From: a virus
IMG/VR virus record: IMGVR_UViG_3300011416_000015
Coordinates: 1-48,984 of that record
Strand: one strand, 5' to 3'
DNA: 48,984 bases
A program made the translations under genes and the position numbers. Below are positions 14,251 through 22,000 of this stretch, piece after piece (position 1 is the stretch's first letter; each line of letters opens with the position of its first letter). The notes under the pieces are model-generated. The model was given only the letters and a program-made list of their open reading frames with translations. It did not search any database and was not told where the DNA came from.

Positions 14251-14714
14251 CAGACCTCGAGCCCAGCGCGCACCGCCGCCGACAATTCCGGCCCATGCTC
14301 GCGCGCCACCGCGAGGATCACGCGCTTTGCTTCCGTGTTCGCCTCCGGCTCGAGCAGAATGGCGAACCCGGCACAGAGTTGCTTGTGATCGCGGAGCTGC
14401 CGATGGTCGTCAGCGGTCCAGTCCGCGATCGGTTTCTTCCACGGGATCCCCTCATGGCAGTAGAACGGCTGGTCGTTTAGAACGCACTTCAGGAGCCCGT
14501 TGACGGTCGTGTCGAAGCCTTGCCACCCATCGGTGGACGGGTTGAAGGCGCAGCTGTGGCAGGGCCGTCCAGCGTTCGGGAATCGTTCGTAGTGCGCCGG
14601 GGCGACGCGTTTCAGGATGGCCCTGAACTCCACGATGACCCGCTTCAATATGCGATCGACCAACGTGCGCTTCCGTTGGACCGCATCGCGGCGCCGGCGC
14701 GAGACCCTACCCAC
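14250..14714 (-). CDS. Cysteine-motif protein (CxxCAFxPxT...FxCHE), copy A
   Basis: 154 aa from a GTG overlapping the DUF5131 stop. A basic N-terminal helix leads to CHSCAFNPSTDGW (Cys52, Cys55), LLKCVLNDQPFYCHE (Cys77, Cys86) and QLCAGF. The same Cys pattern and spacing occur in the gene at 26077. Five conserved Cys and a His suggest a zinc or iron-sulfur site. Longer upstream starts in this frame run through the DUF5131 gene and are not credible. The activity is unknown. Confidence 0.65.
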   Translation of the reverse strand: MGRVSRRRRDAVQRKRTLVDRILKRVIVEFRAILKRVAPAHYERFPNAGRPCHSCAFNPSTDGWQGFDTTVNGLLKCVLNDQPFYCHEGIPWKKPIADWTADDHRQLRDHKQLCAGFAILLEPEANTEAKRVILAVAREHGPELSAAVRAGLEV

Positions 14715-15594
14715 GGGGCACCGCCGGCAGGTCGTTGTGCTCGCGGCCGTCGAGCATCCGCCCGCCGGCCTTCGGTGTCCGTCCGCCCCATTGCTTGAAG
14801 AAGAACGCCACGCCAGCAGATACGCACTGATCGCGCACGGAGCGAACCCAGGCGGGATCGGTCGGTCGGACGCGCGGACCACTCTCACCGCCGACGATGA
14901 CCCAATCGAGCCCACGGAAGGAACCGGCATCGTGTGGGCTGTGTACGACAGTTCCACCGAGCGCGTGAACCAGACCGCCATTGTGTAGTCGGATAGCCGT
15001 AAGGTCGACTGGCCCCAGCAACGGCTCCGCAGAGATGAACCGTACCGCCGCCGGCGTCTGCAGCAGCAGCGGGATCCGCTCGGCCGCGAATCGCTGGTTC
15101 TCCACAGAGACGCCCAGCCACACGTTCGGCAGGCACCATCCCCCATTGCCGAGCCCCCACCAGAAGCCGGGACCATCAGGCTGCAGCGCCTTCGCCGCAA
15201 GCGACACGCGGTCGACCTCGTGGTGTCGGCCGAGCGTCGAGCAGTAGGCGCGCATGCGCTCGGCGCGCTTCGTGAGGATCTGGAACGTGTGCTGCGGCGC
15301 CAGCGCCATCACCGCGAACACGCGGTCGATGAACGTGTCGGGCACGTCCTGGTGAAACAGATCGCTGAGGCTGTTCACGAAGTAGACCGTTGGCGTCTTC
15401 CGACGCAACGGACCGTCCAAGCGGTCAGGATGCAACACGATCGGAATGTGCCCCTTGACGAACTTGCGGCCACGGATCCGAAACGGTGGCGTCCGTTCGA
15501 TGTAGCAGGAGCTACATGCCGGGCTGATCTTGGTGCATCCCGTCGTAGGATTCCAAGTAGCCTCGGTCCATTCGATCGCGCTGTCTTTCCCCAT
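14707..15594 (-). CDS. DUF5131 (phage Gp37/Gp68) family protein
   Basis: 295 aa. The N-terminus IEWTEATWNPTTGCTKISPA continues to CSSCY, giving the Cys triad (20, 27, 30) typical of the family. VYFVNSLSDLFHQDVP, FQILTKRAERM, NVWLGVSVENQ, RFISAEPLLGP and DWVIVGGESG follow in the expected order. The family looks like a radical-SAM-related or Fe-S barrel, but no reaction is established to my knowledge. ATG and TAG are adjacent to the upstream gene. It is full length and intact. Confidence 0.92.
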   Translation of the reverse strand: MGKDSAIEWTEATWNPTTGCTKISPACSSCYIERTPPFRIRGRKFVKGHIPIVLHPDRLDGPLRRKTPTVYFVNSLSDLFHQDVPDTFIDRVFAVMALAPQHTFQILTKRAERMRAYCSTLGRHHEVDRVSLAAKALQPDGPGFWWGLGNGGWCLPNVWLGVSVENQRFAAERIPLLLQTPAAVRFISAEPLLGPVDLTAIRLHNGGLVHALGGTVVHSPHDAGSFRGLDWVIVGGESGPRVRPTDPAWVRSVRDQCVSAGVAFFFKQWGGRTPKAGGRMLDGREHNDLPAVPRG

Positions 15595-15933
15595 CTACGC
15601 CGCCTTCTTCTTGCGTGGCCGCTTGAGCCACTTCGACTCGCAGCACGCGTACCCGTTGTCCCATGCCCGGCCGTGAATCGTCGCGAACGTCGCGGTCAAC
15701 TCCTGCCCGGTGATCTTCTCGAGCGACTGGAGCCGTTGGAGCTCGCCACGAAAGAGCGCCAGCCGCCGCTCGACGACGTTCTTTAGACGCCCGCGCCGAC
15801 CGGCCTCGGCCCGAAACGCTCGCGGCACGCACGCCACCGAACACCAGCGGGATCGCTTCCCTTTGACGCGCCACCGCTGCTTCACCCGGTTGTCGCACCC
15901 GTCACGCTCGCACTTTGGCAACAGGGCCCTCAT
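15595..15933 (-). CDS. Basic Cys-containing protein
   Basis: 112 aa. CERDGCDNRV and WCSVACVPRAFRAEAGRRGR form an N-terminal zinc site like that of MYND or phage HNH-associated fingers, then a helix and a very basic tail (KWLKRPRKKKAA). It may bind nucleic acid. The start overlaps the upstream stop (TGATG); its own stop abuts the next start (TAGATG). Confidence 0.6.
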   Translation of the reverse strand: MRALLPKCERDGCDNRVKQRWRVKGKRSRWCSVACVPRAFRAEAGRRGRLKNVVERRLALFRGELQRLQSLEKITGQELTATFATIHGRAWDNGYACCESKWLKRPRKKKAA

Positions 15934-16151
15934 CAGTCCGCGTCCTTTCCGGCCTGCAACTGCTTCGTGTCGACGACATCACCGCGCCGATCCTCCCGCC
16001 GCGAGTGGAAGGACGTCCGCGTCACCGCCGCCTTCACCGTGCAGGTCACACAGAGTCCCGTGAGCGGGTTGAGGTTCACCGTCGGCCGGCCCTTCGCGTC
16101 GAAGCCGCGCTGCTCCGGCGTTCCGCAGCCTGTGCACGCCCTGGCGGTCAT
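15933..16151 (-). CDS. Small zinc-finger-like protein
   Basis: 72 aa starting MTARACTGCGTPEQRGFD, with a second pair LCVTCTVKAA, giving a CxxC-CxxC ribbon, followed by a basic segment (SFHSRREDRRGD). It sits in the replication module between the replication organiser and the basic protein. The start overlaps the upstream stop (ATGA). Confidence 0.6.
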   Translation of the reverse strand: MTARACTGCGTPEQRGFDAKGRPTVNLNPLTGLCVTCTVKAAVTRTSFHSRREDRRGDVVDTKQLQAGKDAD

Positions 16152-16852
16152 GCGGCCCGCCTGCGGCCGCGCTGAAGCGGCACCCGCGTCATGGCGACCT
16201 CGACCTGTCCGTGGAAGAACTCGCTGCTGTAGACCAGTTTGGCGCGCGCCGCGGCGACCTTCAGGCGCTCGAGGACGTTCGAGTACGTGAACTCTTCGGA
16301 GGGATCGTCGTAGGCCGCGTGGACTTCACGCCAGACCAGCGCCTTGAGCACCCGCAGGTTTTCGACAGCCTGCGGAAATCTCCCGCGCAACGCGCGGTGA
16401 TCTTCCTGATGGGTACCTATAGAAAGGCCGGGACGGGCCGGGGTCGCTGGAACCACGACAGATTCCGCGTGGAATCCCGTAGGATTCTGCGTCGAGTCCG
16501 TCTCGACCGGACGCCGCTTCTTTCGCTCCAAGTCCTTCTTGCGCTTAGCAGTTACCTCGGCCTTTGACGGCTGGTAGTCGGTGTAGTCGTGGAACCGATA
16601 CCCGTGGTCGACTTTGTCGAAGATACCGGCCATGACCATCACCGAAGCAACATCGAGAGGCCTCCGATCGACCACCGTCCATGACTTCAAGATGCGCTCG
16701 GAAATGACCCCGTCCGTGAGGTTGTGGTTGCAGTAGCACATCCCTTTGAGCCAGATCGCTAGCACGCGGCCGACGCCGTTCGAGCCAAGCTGGAGACCGG
16801 CGTCGAGCACCTTCGGGTGATCCGGGAGCGCGTCGTCGACCTTGACCCACAT
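16148..16852 (-). CDS. Replication initiator/organiser-like protein
   Basis: 234 aa starting MWVKVDDALPDHPKVLDAGL at an ATG overlapping the methyltransferase stop (TGATG). The N-terminus (WVKVDDALPDHPKV, VLAIWLKGMCYCNHNLTDGV) matches the winged-helix start of many phage replisome organiser/DnaD-like proteins. The Lys/Glu-rich linker (TAKRKKDLERKKRR) and C-terminal helices fit. It may load helicase at the phage origin. No origin repeats were recognised in its gene. Confidence 0.68.
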   Translation of the reverse strand: MWVKVDDALPDHPKVLDAGLQLGSNGVGRVLAIWLKGMCYCNHNLTDGVISERILKSWTVVDRRPLDVASVMVMAGIFDKVDHGYRFHDYTDYQPSKAEVTAKRKKDLERKKRRPVETDSTQNPTGFHAESVVVPATPARPGLSIGTHQEDHRALRGRFPQAVENLRVLKALVWREVHAAYDDPSEEFTYSNVLERLKVAAARAKLVYSSEFFHGQVEVAMTRVPLQRGRRRAA

Positions 16853-17454
16853 CAGGCCGCCACCTCGTTTCCCCACACGTCCCAGCCCGGCGCTGGCCGC
16901 CTGGCGAACATCTCAAGGTAGGGCCCCGTGCTGACCATCTCCACGGTCTTCCTGAACGACTCCGGCTTCTGCGAGTGCTCCTGGCGGGGTGCCGAGAACC
17001 ACGTCTTCCCCTGCGCCCGCTTGCCGTCCTCACGCAGCCGGTAGGGCACCATGCCGCGCACGCCGAACAGCACGTCCTCTGAGCAGCCGCGGAAGTACTG
17101 GCCGAGCCCGACCTGCAGGTCCGATTCGTCTGGCACTTCGAGCCGGCCGTCCTTCGCCTTCGTCCAGGTGATCTTCGTGACGTAGCGGAAGCCCCAGGCG
17201 TCCATGACCGCGAACCCGTCCTTGAGAAAGTTGTTCGTGACCCACAAGTACAAGTGCGCGTCCGGAGCCGCCCATGTACCAACCGGTAGCGCGCAAATGT
17301 CCTTCGTCGGCATCAACGGGTAGTGGCGATCGGCGCCGCGTTTGATCTGGCCGCCGCCGCGTTCGAGCCACGGGGGATCGGCCATGATCGTCTGGTAGAG
17401 CCCGACGCGTGCCGGTGGAGCGACTTGCGGTGAGAAGAGATCGAGCCCGCTCAT
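16852..17454 (-). CDS. MT-A70-type N6-adenine methyltransferase
   Basis: 200 aa. ADPPW (25-29) is the catalytic DPPW motif, preceded by the SAM-site strand (YQTIMADPPW). LYLWVTNNFLKDGFAVMDAW, the helix FRKTVEMVS and the C-terminal GWDVWGNE also match the family. Phage members methylate adenine in their own DNA, most likely to resist restriction. It overlaps the Dam-type gene by four bases, so the two methylases are co-translated. Confidence 0.92.
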   Translation of the reverse strand: MSGLDLFSPQVAPPARVGLYQTIMADPPWLERGGGQIKRGADRHYPLMPTKDICALPVGTWAAPDAHLYLWVTNNFLKDGFAVMDAWGFRYVTKITWTKAKDGRLEVPDESDLQVGLGQYFRGCSEDVLFGVRGMVPYRLREDGKRAQGKTWFSAPRQEHSQKPESFRKTVEMVSTGPYLEMFARRPAPGWDVWGNEVAA

Positions 17455-18812
17455 GACGCAGCCTCCGACATCGTCAGCATAGGGTGGCGGGTATCAGACA
17501 GGCAGTGCGGCGAGAACCAGATCCGCTCCGCGTGCCGGTTGCCCTTCCCGCGCACGGTCCGCCCGTAACCGCCGCCGGCCTTCCAGTGCGTGACGGACCA
17601 CGTCGACGGCATGTGCGGGCCGTGCTCGTCCTCGTAGCCACAGAGCGCGATGCGGAACTTCGGGTCGTCGCCGTTGGCGAGCGCCCAAGCGCGGACCTCG
17701 GCGCTGATGCCTTCGACGTCGTGCGAGTAACACAGCTCGCGGAGGTCTTGCTGGTAGGGCGGATCGAGGAACACGCCCGTCAGGCCGATGTACGTCGTCA
17801 CCGCCGGTGTCAGCACGCGCTTCCAGTCGCCGCAGCAGACGCGCACGCGGCGCAGCCTGGCGGCAAGCTCGTTCATGTAGGCGTAGAGCCCGCCGGAGCG
17901 GTCCCGGATGCCATCGGACATCGCGCCGCGCTGGGAGCCAGAGCCATCACCGGAGAGTTGCGGCAGTTGCCGCGTGAGCCGAGGTGCGTGGACGCCTTGC
18001 CCACCGCCGCGGCCGCCGCCGTTCGGCCGACGGACGCTGGTGCGGACCGTCTCGACGACGCTCGTCTTGTGGACGCCAACGCCGCCACCGTGGCCGCCGA
18101 GATAGGGACGCTTCTCGACCGTCGACGTCATCACGCCGCCACGCCCGTTCGCGGCCGTCAAGTCGGGCCGCTGCTCCCAATCCACAATTCGGTCGACGTC
18201 GGTGCCGTTGGCGTGGCGCTGGACGCGCTCGGCGTTGATGCCCCGGTCGGCGCTCAACTGCGGCCGCCGCTTCTGGTCCGGACCGTAGCCCATACGCGGG
18301 CTCTTCTCTTCGAGATCCTGATGCACGCCGCGCCCGCTGCCGCGATCGCAGTGGGGGCGCTTCTTCTGGCCGGCCGGATATTCGTTCCGCCGCCGGCGGT
18401 CCGTCGCGCACCAGCCGGAGCCGATCCAGAGGCACTGTCCGTAGACCCACCAGCCGGCGATCTTCGCGTCGAAGAACTCCGGGTTGGTCGTCAGCATCTC
18501 CACGCGATCGCGCGCGGTCTCGACCAACCATCGGTGCCGCGCGTGCAGGTCCGTCTCATTCACCGGCCAGTCGGCGTAGAAGGCGACGTGGTCGGGATCC
18601 TTCTGCACCGCTCGCCAGAAGTTCGCGAGGTAGGCGTCCTTGTCGTTGACCGTCTCGACCCGTGGCGGAAACTCCACGGGCCGAGCGAGGAGGTTCGCCA
18701 GAGAGCCGGCGAACGGTTCGATGTAGTTGGCGACGTCACCGAACCGCGGCCACACGAGGTGCGCCGCACGGCTCTTGCCGCCGAACCACGGGAAGGGGGC
18801 ACGGAGGGGCAA
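17451..18812 (-). CDS. D12-class DNA adenine methyltransferase with repetitive insert
   Basis: 453 aa from a TTG with AAGGA six bases upstream. PFPWFGGKS (residues 6-14) and YIEPFAGS (30-37) are the SAM-binding parts, and FLDPPYQQ (349-356) is the catalytic DPPY. Between residues about 148 and 300, where ordinary Dam proteins have a short target-recognition region, sits a long Gly/Arg/Pro-rich insert made of degenerate units starting KRP, RRP or QRP and often containing GxGVH. The core looks intact, so activity is likely. The insert probably affects target choice or protein contacts, which is inference. Confidence 0.88.
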   Translation of the reverse strand: MPLRAPFPWFGGKSRAAHLVWPRFGDVANYIEPFAGSLANLLARPVEFPPRVETVNDKDAYLANFWRAVQKDPDHVAFYADWPVNETDLHARHRWLVETARDRVEMLTTNPEFFDAKIAGWWVYGQCLWIGSGWCATDRRRRNEYPAGQKKRPHCDRGSGRGVHQDLEEKSPRMGYGPDQKRRPQLSADRGINAERVQRHANGTDVDRIVDWEQRPDLTAANGRGGVMTSTVEKRPYLGGHGGGVGVHKTSVVETVRTSVRRPNGGGRGGGQGVHAPRLTRQLPQLSGDGSGSQRGAMSDGIRDRSGGLYAYMNELAARLRRVRVCCGDWKRVLTPAVTTYIGLTGVFLDPPYQQDLRELCYSHDVEGISAEVRAWALANGDDPKFRIALCGYEDEHGPHMPSTWSVTHWKAGGGYGRTVRGKGNRHAERIWFSPHCLSDTRHPMLTMSEAAS

Positions 18813-18814
18813 GG

Positions 18815-19696
18815 TCAGTCCTTGGGCTGCTGCGCCGCCGGCGCCGGGCCGTTGTAGATCGGCGTCTCTTCCCCGACCTCGGTCTGGATCTTCAGGAGCT
18901 CGTCGTCGAACGCCTCCGTCAGCACGTCCTGCATTCGCACCAACTCGAAGCCAAGCGTCACCTTGCTGGCCGCAAGCCGATAGCGGAGACGGGCCTTGAT
19001 GGTGTAGAGCTTCGAGCCCTCGAACGGCTGGAGCCGCAGCGTGATCTCAGCAGGGATGTCGATCCGGCCGTCCTTCGTGGTCGCGGACCCCGTGACGTTT
19101 TCCAGCCACGCGAACCGGTGCGCGCCGTTCTCGGCCCGGACGTGGGACTGGAACGACACGTCCATGTTCGCTTCCAACGTGCGGGCGATCTCGACGAGTA
19201 GCGCGCCGGACGGCTCCGCGATGTCAGGAATGTTGTCCTCGAGGAACTGCGCGAAGTCGGCCTGGTTGACTTGCTTGCCGTTCGCCGCAGCCCACACGTT
19301 CCAACTCGGGGTGTGCCGCAACGGCAGGAGCGCCCGGAAAAGATCCCAGGACGTGGCGTCCTGTTTGTCTCCGGCCGGGTGGTAGTCGAGCGCGGCCGTG
19401 AACTTCGCGCCGATGCGATCAGCGAAGATGACGGTCGCCGGCGTCTTGTAGCGGTTCACGAACCGCGCGAAGCTCAACGCCTCGTAAAACGTGACCTCTC
19501 CGCGCCGAAACGGCGCCGCCAGGCGCAGGTTCTCGAGCGTCTGGATCTGCCCGTCTGCCGTCACCCTGAACGGCTTGAAGCCATCCTCACGGTGAACCGT
19601 GGCGGTAAGCTCCGCGATCTTCCGCGCCAGTTCCTCGCCAGCCAGCACGCCGGCACCGGCGTTCGTCTGCGCGTTGAGCATCTTCACGTTATCCAT
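18815..19696 (-). CDS. DUF2303 (YfdQ-like) family protein
   Basis: 293 aa. The order ADGQIQTLENLRLAAPFRRG, FARFVNRY, VIFAD, AALDYHPAG, LPLRHTPSWNVWAAANGK, FAQFLEDNIPDIAEP and a long beta-rich C-terminus is that of DUF2303. These proteins lie in phage early operons near recombination genes; no activity is known to me. It overlaps the next-upstream gene by eight bases. Confidence 0.88.
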   Translation of the reverse strand: MDNVKMLNAQTNAGAGVLAGEELARKIAELTATVHREDGFKPFRVTADGQIQTLENLRLAAPFRRGEVTFYEALSFARFVNRYKTPATVIFADRIGAKFTAALDYHPAGDKQDATSWDLFRALLPLRHTPSWNVWAAANGKQVNQADFAQFLEDNIPDIAEPSGALLVEIARTLEANMDVSFQSHVRAENGAHRFAWLENVTGSATTKDGRIDIPAEITLRLQPFEGSKLYTIKARLRYRLAASKVTLGFELVRMQDVLTEAFDDELLKIQTEVGEETPIYNGPAPAAQQPKD

Positions 19697-20030
19697 TCGA
19701 CTGTTCCGCCCTTTCTACCGGCGGCATGTTGCGAACAACACCCATCTCCGTCAACTTCGGTTGACGCGGATCGCGACGCGACAGGTCGCTTTCCTCGGTG
19801 ATGAAGAACACGGTCGTCGTGTCCTTGTCCGGCTCGGGGATGACCTGCTTGACGTCGTCGGTCACCATGAGCACCCCGCCCTTGCCCATGCTCAACTCGA
19901 ACGAGATCGTGAACTTCCCCTTCCGCTTGGTGGCCTGGACCGCCTCGACCACTTCCTGCAGCTTGCGCGGCAGCTCCGCGAGCAACTCGCCGTCGCGGAC
20001 GTCGCGGAGCGTGTCTACGAATGCCCTCAT
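19689..20030 (-). CDS. Phage protein accompanying DUF2303
   Basis: 113 aa. A helical front (FVDTLRDVRDGELLAELPRK) leads to a beta-rich core (KGKFTISFELSMGKGGVLMV) and a Pro-rich tail. Genes of this shape commonly sit just upstream of DUF2303 genes, so they probably act together. The start abuts the upstream stop (TAGATG). Confidence 0.7.
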   Translation of the reverse strand: MRAFVDTLRDVRDGELLAELPRKLQEVVEAVQATKRKGKFTISFELSMGKGGVLMVTDDVKQVIPEPDKDTTTVFFITEESDLSRRDPRQPKLTEMGVVRNMPPVERAEQSNG

Positions 20031-20396
20031 CTACGAACCCTCCTTTGGAAATGCCAACTCGATCAACCTGAGCGCCGCGCCGCTCGCCACGTCCCGCGGA
20101 GTCACCCGCAACAGTCGCCAGCCCATGAGCGCCAGCGCGTTGTATTTCTCGAAATCACCCAGCGCCCCGACCCCGCGCGAATGCCGACCCTGCATGAAGA
20201 TGCCCCCCTCAACCTCCAACCCAAGGCGTTCGTCACTCCACGCCCAATCGATCGCCCACTTCCGCGGCTTGACCTGGCCGATCGCCTTGAGTTCCACGGC
20301 GTCCAGCGCCTTGGCGAATTGAAACTCAGGCCGCGGAACCGGCAAGCCAGACAACTCGCATTGCCGATCAAGCGCAAGCGCCGGACCTCGTCTCAT
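20031..20396 (-). CDS. Vsr/restriction-like endonuclease
   Basis: 121 aa. KWAIDWAWSDERLGLEVEGG (Asp50, Glu61, Glu63) is a PD-(D/E)xK-type catalytic strand pair. RHSRGVGALGDFEKYNALAL and GWRLLRVTP match the phage resolvase-like or Vsr-like family. It could act as a Holliday-junction or flap nuclease within the recombination module; this follows from the family and is untested. ATGA overlap upstream, TAGATG downstream. Confidence 0.82.
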   Translation of the reverse strand: MRRGPALALDRQCELSGLPVPRPEFQFAKALDAVELKAIGQVKPRKWAIDWAWSDERLGLEVEGGIFMQGRHSRGVGALGDFEKYNALALMGWRLLRVTPRDVASGAALRLIELAFPKEGS

Positions 20397-20656
20397 GCGG
20401 CCGTGCTCCGTCCCTTGGGCACCTTCACCAACGCATACTCGCTCAACGTCCAGGTCCGTTTGCCGATCCGCCGGCGCCGTTGACGGTTCACGATGTCCCG
20501 TCGAAGATTGCGCGCCAGTCCCCGAGCTTCGCTGAGGGCAGTCCGCCACGCCTGCCGGCCGCCAAGCCGCTCGAATCGAGTCGCCTCGATCCAGCAGCCT
20601 TCACGGTCCAGCAGGAAATCCAACACGCGGCGGGCGCGGTTCGGTGGCCGTGTCAT
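20393..20656 (-). CDS. Winged-helix-like small protein
   Basis: 87 aa starting MTRPPNRARRVLDFLLDREG at the ATG overlapping the stop of the Gly-repeat gene. VLDFLLDREGCWIEATRFER followed by TALSEARGLARNL looks like a small winged helix, and the tail is strongly basic (RQRRRRIGKR). It probably binds DNA. The longer frame extending into the hexamer repeat would add poly-Arg/Leu and is not credible. Confidence 0.6.
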   Translation of the reverse strand: MTRPPNRARRVLDFLLDREGCWIEATRFERLGGRQAWRTALSEARGLARNLRRDIVNRQRRRRIGKRTWTLSEYALVKVPKGRSTAA

Positions 20657-21084
20657 ACAGAAACGCCGTCGCCGTCGCCGTAGCCGTCGCCGTCGCCGTC
20701 GCCGGAGCCGGAGCCGGAGCCGTAGCCGTAGCCGGAGCCGTAGCCGGAGCCGGAGCCGTCGCCGGAGCCGTCGCCGTAGCCGTAGCCGGAGCCGGAGCCG
20801 GAGCCGTCGCCGGAGCCGTCGCCGGAGCCGTCGCCGGAGCCGGAGCCGGAGCCGGAGCCGTCGCCGTAGAGCGTCTGGACAATGCGTCGCCTCCACTGCG
20901 CCCACGGCGCAGTAGATTTGACGTGACACCGCTCCGCGATCCAGGCCATCCAGTCAGGATTGGGGCACGCGGCCAGCGCCGCCTCATCGATCGCGCGTCG
21001 ACCGGCCCACGCAATCGCCTCCTGGCATGCGCCGAGATGTAGCAGCAGCACGGCGAGTGGCGGCAGCGGCTGCTCTACCGCCAC
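20653..21084 (-). CDS. Protein with 34-fold (Ser/Asp/Tyr)-Gly dipeptide tail
   Basis: 143 aa from a GTG overlapping the upstream stop. Residues 1-72 form a helical Trp/Cys-containing domain (WAGRRAIDEAALAACPNPDW; WAQWRRRIVQTLY). Residues 73-140 are 34 consecutive X-Gly dipeptides where X is Ser, Asp or Tyr, from a 204-bp tract of hexamers. The tail is flexible, polar and acidic, like low-complexity segments that drive condensation or multivalent binding. The function is unknown. Repeat number may vary between copies. Confidence 0.65.
   Translation of the reverse strand: MAVEQPLPPLAVLLLHLGACQEAIAWAGRRAIDEAALAACPNPDWMAWIAERCHVKSTAPWAQWRRRIVQTLYGDGSGSGSGSGDGSGDGSGDGSGSGSGYGYGDGSGDGSGSGYGSGYGYGSGSGSGDGDGDGYGDGDGVSV
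20665..20868. repeat. Hexanucleotide tract, 34 units
   Basis: Thirty-four head-to-tail hexamers of the form GCC-GTC, GCC-GGA or GCC-GTA (plus strand). Because the unit is six bases, slippage adds or removes dipeptides without shifting frame. The three unit types are interspersed in short runs, suggesting repeated local duplication. Confidence 0.95.
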
Positions 21085-21359
21085 GGGGCACCTTCCCAGC
21101 GCTTCACCGCCTCCGGCGTCACTTCCAGGACCGCCGTGACGCCACGCAGCGTGATATCCGCGGCGGGACCGATCCGGCAGTCCTGACTCGGACCATTCGC
21201 TGCCAAGCCCATGAAGCCCTTGACGTCGGCGCTCCAGTAGACACAGTTACGGGCACGGGTCAGCGCGACCACATCTCCGTCTGTGTCCGTGGCGTACCCG
21301 AAGAACACGCCCCGATGCGCGGTCGTGACAATCACCGGACGCTCAGCCTTCTGTGTCAT
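21075..21359 (-). CDS. Phage small protein (DUF6948-like)
   Basis: 94 aa. RPVIVTTAHRGVFFGYATD, ARNCVYWSADVKGFMGLAAN, GPSQDCRIGPAADITL and VTAVLEVTPEAVKRWE form a conserved phage family that I associate, tentatively, with DUF6948. It is a compact beta-rich fold with no known activity. The start follows AAGGAGATCGC and lies downstream of a 12-bp-arm hairpin. Confidence 0.78.
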   Translation of the reverse strand: MTQKAERPVIVTTAHRGVFFGYATDTDGDVVALTRARNCVYWSADVKGFMGLAANGPSQDCRIGPAADITLRGVTAVLEVTPEAVKRWEGAPWR

Positions 21360-21379
21360 GCGATCTCCTTCTAAATGTT

Positions 21380-21415
21380 GGCCGGCGCGTGACGCGCTCC
21401 ACGCACGCGCCGGCC
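21380..21415. repeat. Intergenic 12-bp inverted repeat
   Basis: GGCCGGCGCGTG (21380-21391) and its exact complement (21404-21415) flank a 12-base loop. It lies just after the stop of the 44-aa gene (leftward) and about 25 bases before the next start. With no T-run it is more likely a processing or attenuating stem than an intrinsic terminator. Confidence 0.65.
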
Positions 21416-21422
21416 GATCCGG

Positions 21423-21557
21423 TTACTTGGTGGCGTCCTCCGCGACCGTTGCGGGTTCCGCCGTGGTGTTGCCGGGATCGCCGTCGCCCTGGGGCGAGGC
21501 GGCCGTGTTCCCGTTGGGCATGTCTTCCGTGTCGTCGTCACGCTTCGTGTCGTTCAT
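21423..21557 (-). CDS. Small acidic protein, 44 aa
   Basis: The frame MNDTKRDDDTEDMPNGNTAA follows AGGAGAGAGCAC, a strong ribosome-binding site. It is Asp/Glu/Thr/Gly-rich with no hydrophobic core, so it is probably disordered. It could be an inhibitor or DNA mimic by composition, which is inference. It is flanked by the HNH gene upstream and a hairpin downstream. Confidence 0.5.
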   Translation of the reverse strand: MNDTKRDDDTEDMPNGNTAASPQGDGDPGNTTAEPATVAEDATK

Positions 21558-21592
21558 GTGCTCTCTCCTGATCAGCGGTAGGCCGGGACTGG

Positions 21593-22000
21593 CTACCGCG
21601 ATGCTCTTGATGCCGTGATGATGTGGACGTGTTTCGGCAACTCCTTCGTCCCGAAGAGGTCCACGACGGCTGCTTCCGCAATCTCGAACGTCAACCGCTT
21701 GTCCGCGTTCTTCCCGAGAATCCAGAGTTGCCGCGCGTGCAGAAGCGCATGACACAGGACGCACAACAGCAGCACGTTCTCCACGCAATCCCCACCACCC
21801 TTCGATCGGAACGTCAGGTGATGGTGATGGAGCTTCTCTCGGCGGCCACAACAGCGGCAGGCGCGCTCATCTCGAGCATCGACCGCGGCGTAGACGGATC
21901 GGCGCACACTCTCCCGATCGCGCTTCAGGTCGCGCTTGTCGAATACGGACGGACGTGGCCTTGGCTGGGCGTTCGGGAGCATCAGCAGCACTCCAGGCAA
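21593..22000 (-). CDS. HNH endonuclease
   Basis: 135 aa. A basic helix (DKRDLKRDRESVRRSV) leads to ACRCCGRREKLHHHHLTFRS and then VENVLLLCVLCHALLHA: two zinc Cys pairs surrounding an HHHH catalytic region and a GG turn. The C-terminus continues with VVDLFGTKELPKHVH. It overlaps the start region of the upstream gene by 19 bases. It is likely a phage nicking enzyme. Confidence 0.82.
   Translation of the reverse strand: MPGVLLMLPNAQPRPRPSVFDKRDLKRDRESVRRSVYAAVDARDERACRCCGRREKLHHHHLTFRSKGGGDCVENVLLLCVLCHALLHARQLWILGKNADKRLTFEIAEAAVVDLFGTKELPKHVHIITASRASR

Noticed and set aside
17484-18857. Long rightward open frame of 457 codons opposite the D12 methylase
   Set aside because: It is antisense to a protein with clear FGGK, EPFAG and DPPY motifs. 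Its Arg/Val/Ala-rich composition is what the opposite strand of GC-rich genes gives.
20665-20868. CRISPR-like array
   Set aside because: Units are six bases with no spacers, and they are in-frame within a coding sequence.
20657-20929. N-terminal extension of the winged-helix gene through the hexamer tract (Arg/Leu repeats)
   Set aside because: The extension is a frame shadow of the X-Gly tail. The ATG at 20656 overlapping the upstream stop gives a normal protein.
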